Below are positions 20,904 to 31,700 of a stretch of 64,000 nucleotides of DNA, piece after piece. The stretch comes from Diaporthe sp. PMI_573 (lineage: Eukaryota; Ascomycota; Sordariomycetes; Diaporthales; Diaporthaceae). A program made the position numbers and the translations under genes. The notes beneath the pieces are model-generated. The model worked only from the letters and a program-made list of their open reading frames with translations, searched no databases and was not told the DNA's origin. The first letter of the stretch is position 1, and every line of letters starts with the position of its first letter. The stretch is taken from the NCBI GenBank assembly GCA_021399435.1, contig JAJTUP010000045.1:62001-126000 (forward strand), written 5' to 3'.

Positions 20904-20961
20904 AGTTGCCCTTTCGGGTCAGTCCCGCCGGGCGTAATAAAATGTGTGTGTGTGTGTGTGT
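20904..20961 (+). repeat. LINE 3' terminal signature and (TG)9 tail, copy 1
   Basis: AGTTGCCCTTTCGGGTCA, a CCCGCCGGGCG block and AATAAA lead to alternating TG. The complement at 50795-50852 has the same order with few changes, so this is the conserved 3' end probably recognised by the element's reverse transcriptase. Confidence 0.8.
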
Positions 20962-21274
20962 ATTCATTTCGTATTGTTAAGGGTTAGTTTACTGTACAGT
21001 ATCTTGTCATTTCTGGAATTATATGACTAGTTGTTATATAGTACTGTGCATAAGTTTACCGTACTTTCTATACCTAATATCATTGGGCCCAGGTTACCAG
21101 GACTTATTGTCTTGACCTTCACATCGCTCTCGGATGCCGAGATAGCAAGTACATACTATCGTATTTTGAAAGTACTATTATCGGCATTGTGTTTCACGTT
21201 TTACCAATTTGTACCCTGCATGTGGACTCTGCCCATGCTGCTACTTCGACCTGGTCTTAGTGGACGGTACTGTA
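20962..21274. other. Spacer between LINE and hAT; perfect 12-bp palindrome
   Basis: No gene. TACTGTACAGTA occurs at 20990-21001, and a partial copy (GGTACTGTACAGG) straddles the left end of the hAT element. Confidence 0.5.
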
Positions 21275-24255
21275 CAGGGTTCAAATCCACGACACTCCAC
21301 GACACATTTGTGAATATGGCGTGGATATGGATGCTGACTAATGACTTCGATGTGGAATGGGTGGAAATGGATCCATTATGGAAATGGATCCATATTGTGG
21401 AATTTGTGGAATGGAAACCTACTTCGTCCAACAATGGTAATTAGTGGGTCGCATCCATGCCTTGGTCATTTTGTCACTCGTCCATTAGAATCCTATCTAG
21501 CGACCCGATCAAACCAGCACGCAACCAACTCCGTAGTGTCTGACAAAGCCCAATTGTACTGGCATCTAGCCTATTGCGGCTCTTGGTAACCATGCGGCCA
21601 GTGGTCGAGAATAGCCTCTCACACTCGGCTGACATAGGTGGCACAGTAAGCAGATCCAAGGCCATCCTAGACAGCCGGGGGTATTTGAGCCGCCTTATGT
21701 GCCAGTATTCGTAGGGATCTGTGACAGAAGCGTCAGCATCCTCGATATCGCGCTTCCACTGCTCGTATTCATCAAGATCCAGACCGCCAACTGAGGACCT
21801 AGGGGATTGAGCTGGGGATTGAATGTGCGACTCGGTAACAGAAATCCCTCCAGCCATCAGTCCTCGCTTTTTCGTGCGCCACGCTGTGAACCCGTTTCCC
21901 GAGGTCTTCAGACGCTTATTGGCAGGCAATTCAATCTCTGGATCATCAACCTCAAGGTCCCTATACTCTCTCTCCCAAAGATCCTGGACCATCTCCTGCG
22001 CCTTGGTAATCCACAGCTGTCTTTCCTCGTCGTCTCCCCACAAATCGTCAAACAGTGCCCACCGGTAAGCAGGATGGAGAACTGCGGCGCCATAGGTCAG
22101 GGGGCTATCGTTCAAATGCTCGTAGTATTCGTTCAATTTGAGCCAACCCAGGTTGATGTTGACTGCGAGGTGGTGGCCGTCTGGAAAATTGGCGACTGCT
22201 CTTTTCGCGGATTCAAGGGTTTCGAGAAGAAATTCGTACGCGTGAATAAGATCCCAGCTTGTACCTGTACAAGTCAGCTGCTAGAATAAGAATAGGGCCG
22301 CTTTTGCGAAGTCTAAGGCTTACCAGACAGTGGGGGCTCGACCTCGCTTTCCTCGACGTTTCTGCGGTGTTTTCCCTGTCCATCACCCTCAAGGCCTTTC
22401 ACAACCAGCTTGAAGTCAAGCAAAATGTCGTAAAGAGTCCCGAGCACATGCCAATCATCAGTTGTCATGCGGTTCTCTTCCTTCAGGAAGAAGGGCTGCT
22501 TGGAGCCCTTTTTGATGTTGCCAGCTCTCGTCAAGTTGGCCTTCTCCCACTCGTTTGACGCTCTCTGGACAAAAGAATTATAAAATGGCCTTAAAACCAG
22601 AGCACGCTCAATCATCGAGAATTGAGAAAGCCACCGGGTAGCATTGTCGACCACAACTCCAACTGGACGGTGTTTCTTGAGCTGAGCGTCGTCAGAGAGT
22701 TGGCTCTCGACAGCCTGTACCTTCTTGATCATATCGGTCCCGTGTCCGATCTGCTCACCTCCTAGGACTTCGTGAGTATAACAAATAAAATCGGGGACTG
22801 AGCCACCTACAACAGCAAAGTTATGCCATTTTCCAACGGAGCCTCGCCTCCTCCAGACTTCATGCTCCTTCGCTGCCGTGTGAAGTCCTTCGAAGAGCTC
22901 TTTCTCAAAAGCATCCGGGTTCTTGCCATACAGCATCTGTTTCACTACTATGTTGACAACGTGGCCAACGCAGCGAACCCATCGCTTTTTCCAGTCGAAG
23001 CCGAATTCTAATGCAAGCTCCTCCATCGAGGTTTTATTGTTACCGGCATTATCCAGTGTGAAATACCCGATTTTATCGCTGATCTCGTACTCTCGAATGA
23101 TCTCGATGATCTGCCCGGCGATATTCTCGCCTGTGTGCCGCTCTGTAAGTTCAGGCAGGCCGAGGACACACTTCTGTGGCCGGTCGTTGGAATCCCGAAA
23201 CACACATGTGATGCCGTATAAGGCGTGTCGGGTACCAGACTTCCAGCCATCGTACTGGATATGGATCTGTACTGGACTCTTCCGCAAAGCATCCTTCACT
23301 CTTTCCATGTTGTTGGTAAATTCTCGTTCTGCGATGGCACGCACGGTCACGTCAGTAATGTTAGCTTTTGTGATCTCGACAGATGGATTGAGGTAGTTGA
23401 AGATGTCTCGAAGATCTTGATCGTTGACGATCGAGAAGGATTGGTTAGAATTGACAATCCAGTTGACAAGTTTCTGCTGGAATACAGTTTTGTCGAAACG
23501 TTTAATCAACGTATTGATCAAATCTTGTTCCTTCGGCTCCGTGGGGTTCAACTGTAGGATTGTTGCAATGGACTGATGTGCTTTCTCAGATGCCTTTGCA
23601 GGCTTTTGCCTCTTGCCCGTCGGATCCATGATGCCATTGTGGTCCGTGTACAGGTGACCCTCAGCGTTCTGCAACCCTTTGATGGCATAACTCTTTGGCC
23701 TCGGCCGCTTTTGCTTGATGCAAAGACAACACACCCATCGGCGTTCCCCCTTCTGGGCATGCTGGATATCGTAGCCGAATTGATATACCCATTGACGCAC
23801 TTGGCCGTCTCTCTCCGTCAAGGTCCAGCCTTTGTAGAGCTGAAAGAGCCGTTGATTGTCTTCTTCTGTACGTTCTGGAACGGGCGTGGTTGACTTGGTA
23901 GGATGGAAGGTGGCCATTTCGATTTGAAGTAGTAAGGTCGTAACAGTAAAACCTCCCAGAATAGACTTGTTTAACTTTGTGTACGGATAAAACGGGGTGG
24001 AAAATCGTTTTTATTTTGTTGTTGTGGGCGATCGAAGGTACTTAGGGTATGCGCTATTTCACAAGGAAATCCAGGTATTTTCAAACCCCACCAAAAATGT
24101 CCATTCCTTTCCACAATTTCCACATATGGAACATGTGGAAGGGGCTCCGTGGCGTGGATATGGAAATGCAGAAGCCCGCGTGGAATGGAATGGAATGGAT
24201 ATGGATCCACATTATGGATCCATATGTGGATTTCGTGGTATGGATTTGAACCCTG
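21275..24255 (-). mobile_element. hAT transposon with intact transposase
   Basis: The left end begins CAGGGTTCAAATCCAC at 21275; the right end is its near-perfect complement, ending TTTGAACCCTG at 24255. Both ends carry arrays of GGATCCAT/ATGGATCC and GTGGA words. The transposase fills most of the interior. The 8 bases outside each end differ (GTACTGTA and CCGCCTTC), so no target duplication remains. The CAGGG ends place it in the same broad hAT group as the fragment at 5985-6121. Confidence 0.8.
21474..23917 (-). CDS. hAT transposase, one intron, apparently intact
   Basis: Two exons, 23917-22324 and 22264-21474, are joined by a 59-nt GT-AG intron (22265-22323; donor GTAAGC). The total is 2385 nt, an exact multiple of three, for 794 residues. 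Order: BED-type zinc finger at about residues 47-95 (WVCCLC ... H.YTDH); RNase H-like core with IQYDGWKS (first Asp), YFTLDNAGNN (second Asp) and the CVGHVVNIVV Cys/His motif; helical insertion; then the hAT dimerisation region RYPRLSRMALDLLTVPPMSA with ECERLFS carrying the catalytic Glu. All key residues are visible and there is no nonsense codon. This is the only full-length hAT enzyme in the window and could act on related ends, though not obviously on those of the CAGTG-type element at 3806. Confidence 0.88.
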
Positions 24256-24487
24256 CCGCCTTCCCTAGCGCACTACTTTTTTCTAGCCGCCCGTCTTTAA
24301 AGAAATAATTACCCAATTTAATTCCAAACGTAGCATTTTTAGGGAGACTATAATCTCAAAATTTATACGGGTTGGGCCTAAAGCATGCTTCCGATCCGCC
24401 CGAAACGCAAGGACACAGAATCGGTATATTTTAATGGCTGCTTTGTCTCTGTCTTTCTTCATTGGTCAAAATCCAAACATAGATTTA

Positions 24488-26506
24488 CCGTATTAATTGA
24501 GAAAATTCAATTTTACGCTAGCAGGCCTCCCCAGCCTTTCTAACGATAACAGGCCTAACGTGCTGCCAAAACCAGTTTAACGCGTCGCCAAGGCCGCACA
24601 ACCCAATTCCCAGGTATTTCCGAGCCCCTATTGCATTCTCCTGGCCAGAACCGACTTTTGAAGCTATTCCCACTGCTGCGTGACAACGATATCGACGATT
24701 CTGACAATTCTGAGACAGGTGCGCGCAGCATGCCTCCTCTGACTGGGCTTTCAACCAACGCGGTACGGCCGATACAGCCTAAAAGGCCTGGGAGGAAGCC
24801 ATTCCCTTTAGAAAAGCGAAAACCGCCTTCTTTCAAGCCAATCCAGCGAATCGAGCGTTCTTATTCGCATAAGAAGCGTATTGAAGTACTCCTCTTCCTT
24901 CAGCATCACCGGGTACGCATTGACGACAGCTGGAATCCTCATACCCGACAGAGGGAAGGCTTCGAGGCTCCTGTTGATGGGTATCGGCAACCAACGTACG
25001 AGGAGGCCCACGTCTTCTTCAAGATTCCTCTGGATACTATACGAAACTGATGGAGGAATCGGATCAAGATCATGGCTAATGAGGCATTGGATAAGCCTTA
25101 TAGTCCTCTCTGGCCAGATCTGGAGGAACGCCTGTATGTGTTATTCTGTGAAGCTCGTCAGGAGAATAAGATAACAACTGTCTCCTGGTTCCGGCGGAAT
25201 TCTAAGCAAATCTGGAAAGAGACTTGTCCTGACTCTGAGAAGGTCTTCGTCTTCTCTAATGGCTGGTTCGCTGGCTTCAAACGCCGCTATCGAATAACGC
25301 GCCGACGCATCACGAAAAAGGCTACAAAGTTGCCTCAGGAATACATTCCTGTTGTCAACCGATTTCTCCAATACATCAAGCGTAACTCTCTGCTAAAGGC
25401 TCCAGGGCCGTTGCTGCCTACAATACGGAATATAGCCCACTCGCCAGAGACTAGTCGCTTTCGCAAAGCCAATATACTCAACTTCGATGAAACGCCTGTT
25501 CCCTTCGAGTTCAACTCTGGCTGTACGTACGAGCATAAAGGCGCAAAGTCAGTCCAGGCGAAGGCTGAGAAGAATGGCTGGGATAAGCGTCAAGTAACGC
25601 TTATCCTTTACCTCTTTGCTGATGGAAAACAGCGCCTCAAGCCGAAGATCATCTTCAAGGGCGCTAACGGCCCTACTGCACGTATCTATAAGCAAGAGAG
25701 TCACCGATACTCTCCTAACGTCACAGTCGAATACAACGACACAGCTTACAACAACGAGGAGTTGATGGAGAAATGGATCGATCAAGAGCTCCAGCCTATC
25801 GCTGAGGCACAAGGAGAACTATTACTTGTCATGGATGTCGCTTCTTTTCATGTTACTTCTAGCATCAAGAAGAAGCTGAGGAAACTGAACGTTTTCACTG
25901 CTTTAATACCGACAGGGTGTACTAGTCTTCTTCAGCCATGCGATACTGCTGTAAATGGGCCACTTAAGCTTTGGCTTCAGGAGTTCACAGACGAGTATAT
26001 TACCCAGAAGGAGATCGATGAGAAGAGAGCTGGGAATCACGATTTTGCCTGGACGACCTCAGAGCGGAGGATAATGACGACTTGGGTGGTAGATAAAGCC
26101 ATGACGCGGCTAGAGGAGAAGGCTGATATCGTCCGCAACGCTTTTATTCACACTGGAATAGCTGTACGGCCTGATCTTGATGAGAGGCATAGCCTACGGA
26201 TCAAAGGATTCGACTTCACGCAGTACGACTATTCTGGCTGGGAAACGGCTGAGGCTGTAGTGGACGAGGTCAGGCTCTTCGAGGAAGTACCTGTCACTAG
26301 TCTGGATGACCAAGAGGAGTATATTGCCCATGACGAAGTCGAGGCAATTCAGGAGTGCATAGTGGTGGCCTCATGAGGACTTCCTCCTAGCAAAATTTGG
26401 TGGGGTGAAAAACGGGGCGATTTGCCCCTGTGGAGGCCCTGGTCAGCGGCTGGCCGCCATGCCACTACTGGGCTAGTGCAAAATTGAATTTTCTCAATTA
26501 ATACGG
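24488..26506 (+). mobile_element. TA-flanked pogo/Tc5-like transposon (2019 bp)
   Basis: Inverted repeats of about 30 bp start CCGTATTAATTGAGAAAATT (24488) and end with the complement at 26506; TA duplicates flank both ends (24486-24487, 26507-26508). The transposase lies in plus orientation. Ends are almost perfect, so the insertion is not old. Confidence 0.92.
24631..26376 (+). pseudogene. DDE_1 (pogo/CENP-B-like) transposase with one nonsense codon
   Basis: One frame spans the region except for a TGA at 25048-25050, between IPLDTIRN and WRNRIKI. A TGG there would give Trp, so a single G-to-A change explains the stop. A likely start is ATG 24730 (MPPLTGLS). After a proline-rich leader come a helix-turn-helix region, a Tc5-type DNA-binding segment (FSNGWFAGFKRRYRI at about residues 160-180 from that ATG), and the DDE core: LNFDETPV (first Asp), LVMDVASFHV (second Asp) and GCTSLLQPCDTAVNGPLK (third Asp). 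The C-terminus is acidic (DDQEEYIAHDE). An alternative is a short unspliced intron over the TGA, but I see no good donor/acceptor pair. All catalytic residues remain. Confidence 0.8.
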
Positions 26507-26725
26507 TACTCGTAATTGCCATTGTGCCCGCGCTTGTTCCTGGGCTTGCAGCAAGTGGTAGCATGATAGCTCGATCGGCAACCAGGGTGATTGATTAAGC
26601 ACAGCGGCATACTTCTGGGTTTTCATTTCTCTCAAAGCGATGTTTGCAACAACAATAATTGTGTATACTATTAATCTGTATATAGATCTGCAGATATGAG
26701 ACCGTAAAAGTGGCATGTTTGTATA

Positions 26726-27600
26726 ACGTGGTTCACCAGTCAGCCGATCATATCACATGCCCGATCAATTTTACCAACTTGGCCAACTTTCATCAACCCC
26801 AGCACCCACCCAGGGCAAAATGGTCAATTGAAATTGTCACCAATTGGTGCCAACTGCTTTGGATTCTTGGTTTTTAATTGATTTTGTCAATTTAGAGGTG
26901 TAGTGGTGTTGCAGTGCCAGTCTGAAAATTTAAAGTTTTGGTGGGCAGGTTTGTTTTTAGTGCAGATCGCGTCCCCATTTTTCGCGTCAGTCTCGCATCA
27001 CTCTACCTACTTAAATATTCAACACGCTAGATATCAACATCCACAATGCCAATCTACTCAAAAGAAGACAAAATCAATCTTGCACTTCAGGCAATTGAGA
27101 ATTCCAAAAAAAGTCAAAAGAAACCCTTAAGTATACGTCAGGCTGCACAGATCTTCAACATTCCCTATACTACACTACATAACAGGATGAACAACCGACC
27201 ACATCGTGAAGAATCACGCGTCGAGAAGCATAAACTTGACCCAGTTGAAGAGCAAACACTTGTTCGATACATCATTGAGCAAGATGCACGAGGATTTCCA
27301 ATGCGACTTTCCGGTGTGGAAGATATGGCCAACCTCCTGCTGGCATCGCGTGATGGCAAGCCTGTTGGCAAGCACTGGGCACGACGCTTTGTGGATGCAC
27401 AACCCAGCCTGAAGACCAAGTTTAATCGTCTCTATGACTATCAAAGGGCCCTCTGCGAAGATCCAGAGGTTATTGGAAACTGGTTCCGGCTACTCCGCAA
27501 CATGATGGCCAAGTACTTTCAGCTCCACGTGCAGATGAGTCCTATTGTGTTGGACTATACTACGCTTACACTAGGATAAGGACGAGGACAAAGAGATATC
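26726..27600 (+). mobile_element. Left end of the position-1 pogo-like family, 3'-truncated
   Basis: A TA (26724-26725) precedes ACGTGGTTCACCAGTCAGCC. The next 75 bases are the imperfect complement of the right end at 912-986, and about 75 bases match the window end at 63925 at roughly 80% by eye. Subterminal sequence up to the ATG matches the fragment at 9116-9240. Coding sequence breaks off near 27526 and the right end is missing. Confidence 0.85.
27046..27579 (+). pseudogene. pogo-like transposase N-terminus (HTH_psq/Tc5-type), truncated
   Basis: The ATG at 27046 opens MPIYSKEDKINLALQAIE. Residues 20-60 form a psq-type helix-turn-helix (SIRQAAQIFNIPYTTLHNRM), and residues 65-150 a CENP-B/Tc5-type DNA-binding domain (VGKHWARRFVDAQPSLKTKF). 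After about residue 162 the family pattern stops (the usual ...NFDETGF catalytic strand is missing) and the frame ends at 27579 in unrelated sequence. The zinc-knuckle tail of the same transposase family is the coding piece at 2-664, so the window holds both ends of the enzyme from different copies, but no complete one. Confidence 0.8.
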
Positions 27601-28437
27601 ATATTGCGTTGTCAAGTACTCTACTGTCTAAATGAGGCCCGAAAAACTTGAAGACTGCAATGCGACTTTATAGATTACTACATTTATCCCCAAAATCTTA
27701 TTCTAAATATACGGAACACCGGCTAGACCTAATTTGACTTGTTGTACAACACTATTTACCTGGCGTTCGTCGAAGCTTTTAAGAGCGGCTCGCTCTGGAT
27801 GCTGTTACAACCCCAAGAGGGTAGGTTTGTGACACTTTGAACGATATACAACTCAACGTTTCGTTCAATATAAAGTGGTTTTTACTTTTCACCTATCAAT
27901 AAATCTTTCCCACGGCGACTCGAACGAAGCAGTCTCGATTGTCTACAATATCAGCTTCCCTAAATAAGGATTTAAGAAGTAATTCAAAGACTGACTCTTC
28001 CTCACTCTATACAGCAAAATACGAACATGCTGAAAACGTATTTAACATCATCATAATCAACTGAGAAATTGCAATGTTAAGAGTTAAACAGATAATATGA
28101 GATGGAATTCTTCTGGTCAGGATCGTCTTCCATTGATCATTGCTACCTGCCCTTCCAAATCACCTACAATGGGGTCCTGTTTGAGTCTCCTTGATGCCGG
28201 TTCCGCCATGGAACAACAACACAGACTTCCCTCCTTTAATAATCAAGATCACCTGCTTCCCCATACCGCCCCAATTCACATGATACCCTGTCTTCTACCG
28301 TAGGTGTATGCATAGATGTGGTACAAACGGCTACTCAAGTCACCCTGCATCGTGTTGCTGAGAAGCCACAGCTTATCAATATTGGCTGAATTAGATCCGC
28401 CATAGGTTGCAGTTTTCATCGCCTTACTCAGAGTTCT
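27601..28437. other. No gene recognised
   Basis: AT-rich left flank of the Copia element with short frames only. The break of the pogo-like copy lies at its left edge. Confidence 0.5.
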
Positions 28438-28747
28438 TGTTGTGAGATAGCACAGGAAACAGGTTTGTTGGGTGCAATGATGAAGATGTGTCAATTCTTC
28501 CAAATGCGATGTTGCATGTATGTTGCTTGTTCTCAATAATACATGAAAAGCAGCTTCATCATATAGCTATGTGCAGGACGTCTTTGTGCGGCTCTGCCGC
28601 ACTAATTTGCCTTGCGTTTAGCCTTGTGTTGTGCCCTGTGTTCGCCTACAATTTAGCCCAATGCATGGCCACCTTTGGTGGCCTCATCGCCCTGTTTTAC
28701 AGCCCTGTCATCCCTGCAGTTGAGGGGAACCTGCAAAACTTCCAACA
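28438..28747 (-). repeat. Copia 3' LTR
   Basis: The LTR begins and ends with the 5-bp inverted repeat TGTTG/CAACA. On the minus strand it lies downstream of the polyprotein and so is the 3' LTR. Confidence 0.95.
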
Positions 28748-28766
28748 CGCCCCCGTTTTCCTCAAC
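28748..28766 (-). other. Polypurine tract
   Basis: Minus-strand GAGGAAAACGGGGGCG lies directly before the 3' LTR, the usual place for the plus-strand primer of LTR retrotransposons. The polyprotein stop overlaps its start region. Confidence 0.75.
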
Positions 28767-28767
28767 T

Positions 28768-31700
28768 TCAGGGTTCTACATCATCGTGAACCTCGTTGCC
28801 CCAAAGAAGACGACCGTTCTCCTGATCTTGAACTGGACATGGACAAACTCTGACGGCTTCCAGGAAACGCTCATGGCTGCCAACATCTAGTGGTTTTGTG
28901 AGAGCATCGGCTACTTGATCATGAGTGTTGACGTACTGTACGTCAATGTTTCCGGCATTAACTTCCTCTCGTATGTGGTGTTCTTCGAGGGGAATGTGTT
29001 TCGTTCGCTGGTGATATTCTGGGTTTTTGCAGAGCTTTAGTGAGCCCTCGTTGTCGCCCTTGAGAATGATCGGAGTGTTGAAAGGAATGTTTAGTTCAGA
29101 AAAGAGGTTTCTCATCCAAGCCAGTTCCCTGGCGCATTGCGAAAGGGCTGTGTACTCGGCGTGAGTTGTAGAAAGGGCCACTGTTTCGTGCCTCTTGGAC
29201 CTCCAGGAAACCGTAGATCCTTCCAGCTGAACTAACCAACCAAATGTCGATCTTCCAGTCGACTTGTCGCCTTTGAAGTCTGAGTCTGCCCAGCCCACGA
29301 TGTTCCAGGGTGTACCCGCCTCTTTCTTGACGCCCCCGAGCACAAGGCCGTGGTATTGAGTTTTCTTGAGATATCGAAGACCTCGTTTGGCTAGTTGTGC
29401 GTGTGTAGGAGAAGGGTTTGCCATATATCTTGATAGTACGGAAAGTAGGAAGGCAAGGTCTGGTCTCGTCTGCGTCATGCCGTACATAAGAGAGCCGGTC
29501 TTTGAGCTGTAGTCTTCTCGCTCGCTCTGGGAGGCAGAGTCGGTCTCGTCTCTTGGTTGAAGGTCGGAAAGGGCGTTTCGTTGCATAGGTGTGTTGACAG
29601 GCCGGCTTTCATTGAACTGATGTTTCTTCAGGACTCTGGCGAAATAGGCATCCTGGGAGAGATATATTAGCCTTGCGTCTCTATCTCGAGTGATTCTTAC
29701 ACCAAGAAAATGCTTCGCAGGGCCAAGATCATTCATTGTGAAGATCTCTCCCAAGCGGGCTTTAAGCCCTTGGATTTCTTCCTTCTCGCTGCCCAAGATG
29801 AGGAAATCATCCACATGAGTGACGACTATAATACAAGTCGCCGGGTTGTAGTAGATGGCCGTGTCAGACGTTGCTTGCCTGAAGCCAAGGGACATCAAAG
29901 CCTGTTTCAGTTTCTTCTGCCACTGCCGCGGTGCCTGTTTAAGTCCGTAAAGCGACTTGAGCAGCTTACAGACCTGCTCTGTTGAGAAGTCTGCTGGACG
30001 TTCTTCGGGGTGTTGATCGAAGTATTCCGGCAGTCCTTCAGGCATATCTATATAGATATCCTCTTCGAGGTCGCCTTCTAGGAAAGCCGTTGATACATCC
30101 ATCTGTTCTATCTCCCAGTCCAGGCATGCAGCAATGTTGAGAAGAATCCTCCAAGTTGCCGATTTAGCAACGGAGGCGAAGGTCTGGTTGTAGTCAAACC
30201 CGGGTTGTTGTTCGAACCCTCTGACAACCAGTCTGGCCTTGAACTTTTCAAGACCGCCATCTTCGTTTGGCTTGACTTTGAATACCCACTTGACAGTAAG
30301 TGGCCTGTTGTGAGCTTGGTTACGGTCCATCATGCGCCATGTCCCCTTCTGTAGAAGACTGCGCAGCTCACTGTGTATTGCTCTGAGCCAATGCTCCCTG
30401 TATGGACCTTGAAGCGCTTCAGAAATGGTCTTTGGCTCAGTGATCTCCTCTTTCCGGAGATCGGGCAGCTGAACTGTTGATGATGTTGTTGCCTGTTCTA
30501 GTTGGCAATTTTGCTCAACTATTAGTGCGTCAGCCTGTTGGACGCTTTCGTCAACCTGTTGGACGAATTCTGGAGGTGCTGTACTCTCCTGAACAGGCGG
30601 TGACCGGATGGGAGCTCCGTTCTTGCGGATGACCGGCTCAACATCATGACCAGTTGTGGTGAGGAGTTCTCTTTCCTCAACCTTTTCATAAAATGTGACT
30701 TGTGCAGAGCGGACCAGTTGATGTCCTTTTCTGCGAGAGGGCACCCAACAGGTGTATATCTGTGAACCTTCCATATATAGATAGATTCCAGTCTCCCCTC
30801 TTGGGCCAAACTTATGTGACCTTAGACGACGTTCTTGTGGAATGTGAATTGTGACTTTTGAGCCACAGATTCGTTCTCCGGACAGGTCAGACTTGTTGTC
30901 CTGCTCTGGGAATACCTCGTTGAGAAAGCTCTCTAGAGGTGTGAGTCCGTCAACAGCTCTGGTGGCGGTGATATTTGTCTTTCGCACCATTTCTTCTAAA
31001 ACTAGAGGCCAAAGTTCCATAGGAATCTGTTCCGACTCCATGGTTGCCCTGGTTTTGTCGAAGATAATGCGGTTAGACCTCTCCGCAACTCCATTGAACT
31101 CTGGGGTATGGGGAGTTGTTTTGATGATCTTTACGCCGTGCCTTGACTCGAGATGTTTGACAGAGGCCCCATACAGCTCAGAACCTCCGTCCATTTGTAC
31201 GGTGTGGACTCGTATTTTGTAATGTGTCCAGAGCATTGAGATGAGTTGGCTCAGCATTTCAGAAGCCATACCTTTCCTAGCAAAGGTGTACGCCCATCTC
31301 ATCCGATGTTTGTCGTCAGTGGCGATGAGTCCCCATTGTTGGTTGTTGATACCTAGAGGGTTGATCTTGAAGGTGTCAACATGAAGATGTCCAGCTTTCT
31401 TGGCTCTTCTCCGTCTATTGCGGGGGGACCATCTAATGGATTTTGTGATATCGCAGGAAATACAATAGCCTAGCCTGTCATGGCTATGCCGTTTCTTGCA
31501 ATACATACCAGTCGTCATCTTGGCAGTCTGTGAAACTTGATACGAGTTGACGTGGCCCAATCTCCGATGCCAAAGATCAATATCAAGGCAATGGTCTGTG
31601 GGCTCAGAGTCCTGAGGCTTTGTGGCGTGGCAGATGTTATAGGTTGCGGCTTCGGTCTCTTCGGTGTTGATATAGAGACCGTCATCTCCAATGTAGAGTT

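Larger units (their letters stand above)
19290..20961 (+). mobile_element. 5'-truncated LINE (non-LTR retrotransposon)
   Basis: The 3' part of a LINE: end of the reverse-transcriptase ORF, RNase H, a C-terminal zinc motif, a short 3' untranslated region and a (TG)9 tail at 20943-20960. The 5' end is lost, as usual for LINE copies. The 3' terminus matches a second copy at 50795-50852, which fixes the boundary at the TG tail. Confidence 0.85.

Noticed and set aside
21031..21444. Plus-strand frame across the left end of the hAT element
   Set aside because: It is formed by subterminal repeat sequence and flank, with no domain.
28488..28853. Plus-strand frame in the Copia 3' LTR (and its twin at 33109-33759)
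   Set aside because: It is LTR sequence read in the antisense direction; the same frame recurs because the LTR does.
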